Shown in pieces: positions 12,625-13,230 of a stretch of DNA of 13,230 bases (position 1 is the stretch's first letter; each line of letters opens with the position of its first letter). The DNA is from Limiplasma sp964504385 (lineage in GTDB: Bacteria; Bacillota; Clostridia; Christensenellales; Aristaeellaceae), in the NCBI GenBank assembly GCA_964504385.1, contig CAZDEF010000069.1:1-13230 (forward strand). Reading direction: 5' to 3'. The position numbers and the translations under genes were made by a program. The notes below the pieces were generated by a model, which was not told where the DNA came from, made no database searches, and saw nothing but the letters and a program-made list of their open reading frames with translations.

Positions 12625-13158
12625 ATGCTTTTCCCCATCACCACCCCCGCCTACCAGATCCCCGGCTACACCCTGCGGGTGCTCACCCCCGGCGACAAAG
12701 CCCAGATGATGGCCATGCAAACCGAAGTCCTCAGCCAGCTGCCTGATCCGAGCTGGTACTTTCCCAGCGAGGAATGGGAGTTCGACGCCTGGCTGAGGGG
12801 CGGCGAAGCCGTGGGGTATTTCCAGCAGGATACCTTGGCCGGTTATGCCGTCGTCACCGCGTGGCATGCGCGCGGGGCGCACTCCTATGCGGCTATCCTT
12901 GGACATCCCGCCGAAAATACCTATGATTTTCATGATGTGATGGTGCGCCCCGAGCATCGCGGCCATGGCATGCACACCCGCTTTCTGGCGCTCTTTGCCG
13001 ATGCCGTGCAGGCGGCGGGCGGAAAAGCCGTCTACTGCACCGTCGATCCGGAGAACAGCGCATCGTGGCATAACTTTGAAAAGGCCGGATATCAGTGCCT
13101 GCTCACCCAGCCCGCCTATGACGGAAGAAGCAGACGTTATTACAAATTGACTCTCTAA
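12625..13158 (+). CDS. GNAT-family N-acetyltransferase
   Basis: GNAT enzymes transfer an acetyl group from acetyl-CoA to an amine; the acceptor here is unknown. The 177-residue protein has the motif A strand and loop DVMVRPEHRGHGMHTRFL, where RGHGMH takes the place of the usual R/QxxGxG/A pyrophosphate loop, with His at the last position. It is followed by the motif B-like VDPENSASWHNFEKAGY. The length is typical. The start at 12625 follows AAAGGAG (12607-12613) by eleven bases across a C-rich spacer. A frame from 12532 would extend into the transposase remnant and is rejected. No promoter is evident in the bases upstream, which belong to the IS fragment, so expression may have changed after the insertion or deletion. 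Two hairpins follow. Confidence 0.85.
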   Translation: MLFPITTPAYQIPGYTLRVLTPGDKAQMMAMQTEVLSQLPDPSWYFPSEEWEFDAWLRGGEAVGYFQQDTLAGYAVVTAWHARGAHSYAAILGHPAENTYDFHDVMVRPEHRGHGMHTRFLALFADAVQAAGGKAVYCTVDPENSASWHNFEKAGYQCLLTQPAYDGRSRRYYKLTL

Positions 13159-13177
13159 ACGGCCCAATCGGGCCGTT
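13158..13177 (+). terminator. Short hairpin directly after the GNAT gene
   Basis: Arms AACGGCCC (13158-13165) and GGGCCGTT (13170-13177) form a perfect 8-bp stem with a four-base loop, starting at the last base of the stop codon. It lacks a T-run and probably acts with the larger hairpin at 13190-13225. Confidence 0.5.
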
Positions 13178-13189
13178 CAGACCGCTGAA

Positions 13190-13225
13190 AAAACGCCATG
13201 TTTTCAAGAGAAAGCATGGCGTTTT
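13190..13225. terminator. Strong terminator hairpin
   Basis: The 11-bp arms AAAACGCCATG (13190-13200) and CATGGCGTTTT (13215-13225) continue inward by five more pairs, one of them G-T, to an AAGA loop. The A-run before and T-run after make it able to work in both directions. It should end the GNAT transcript and perhaps a gene entering from beyond the window. Confidence 0.82.
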
Positions 13226-13230
13226 AGTAT

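Noticed and set aside
12577..13167. Fusion of the transposase with a novel N-terminal domain
   Set aside because: This part is antisense to a GNAT gene with clear acetyl-CoA-binding motifs; the open frame is accidental.
1..13230. CRISPR array or tRNA genes
   Set aside because: No regularly spaced direct repeats and no cloverleaf-like sequence with a T-loop motif were found on reading through.

Overview
The window looks like a GC-rich gut Clostridia (Firmicutes) chromosome segment, perhaps of the Oscillospiraceae or Christensenellales type. This is inferred from gene content: a clostridial-type 5S rRNA end, CotH-like and YitT-family proteins, a Bacillus-like MazF, a secreted parvulin, a Sec-exported flavin reductase and IS3-family remnants. 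No species can be named from the sequence alone.

Layout. Bases 1-71 are the 3' end of a 5S rRNA gene and its terminator, so the window starts just after an rRNA operon. Bases 72-360 are non-coding and rich in hairpins. Two minus-strand genes follow: an unrecognised 268-residue protein (361-1167) and a secreted parvulin-type foldase (1367-2779). Next come a plus-strand L,D-transpeptidase (2953-3408) and a convergent minus-strand gene for a secreted FMN/FAD reductase (3506-5293). That gene is divergent from a plus-strand CotH-kinase-family surface protein (5502-7439). The 208-bp divergent control region holds two promoters and three inverted repeats. A plus-strand pair follows, mazF (7804-8160) and a YitT-family membrane protein (8219-9076). 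It converges on a minus-strand pair: a fused ThrE-type threonine/serine exporter (10510-11772) followed without a gap by an O-antigen-ligase-like membrane protein (9235-10509). The right end has a 5'-truncated IS3-family transposase (about 11952-12576), a plus-strand GNAT acetyltransferase (12625-13158) and strong terminator hairpins.

Three related copies (A 1207-1313, B 7512-7720, C 9081-9199) of a modular hairpin-bearing repeat lie between genes, all in the same orientation and each beyond the 3' end of a gene. Copy B carries four consecutive hairpins; A and C are different deletion versions. This is the most distinctive unexplained structure here. Other points of interest are the reductase, which lacks the His-His-Thr substrate motif of fumarate reductases; the MazF without a visible antitoxin; and the multi-dyad control region between the reductase and CotH genes.

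Functionally, several genes concern the envelope or extracytoplasmic space (parvulin, L,D-transpeptidase, reductase, CotH-like protein, exporter, polysaccharide ligase-like protein). They sit in separate transcription units, however, and nothing proves that they form one pathway.
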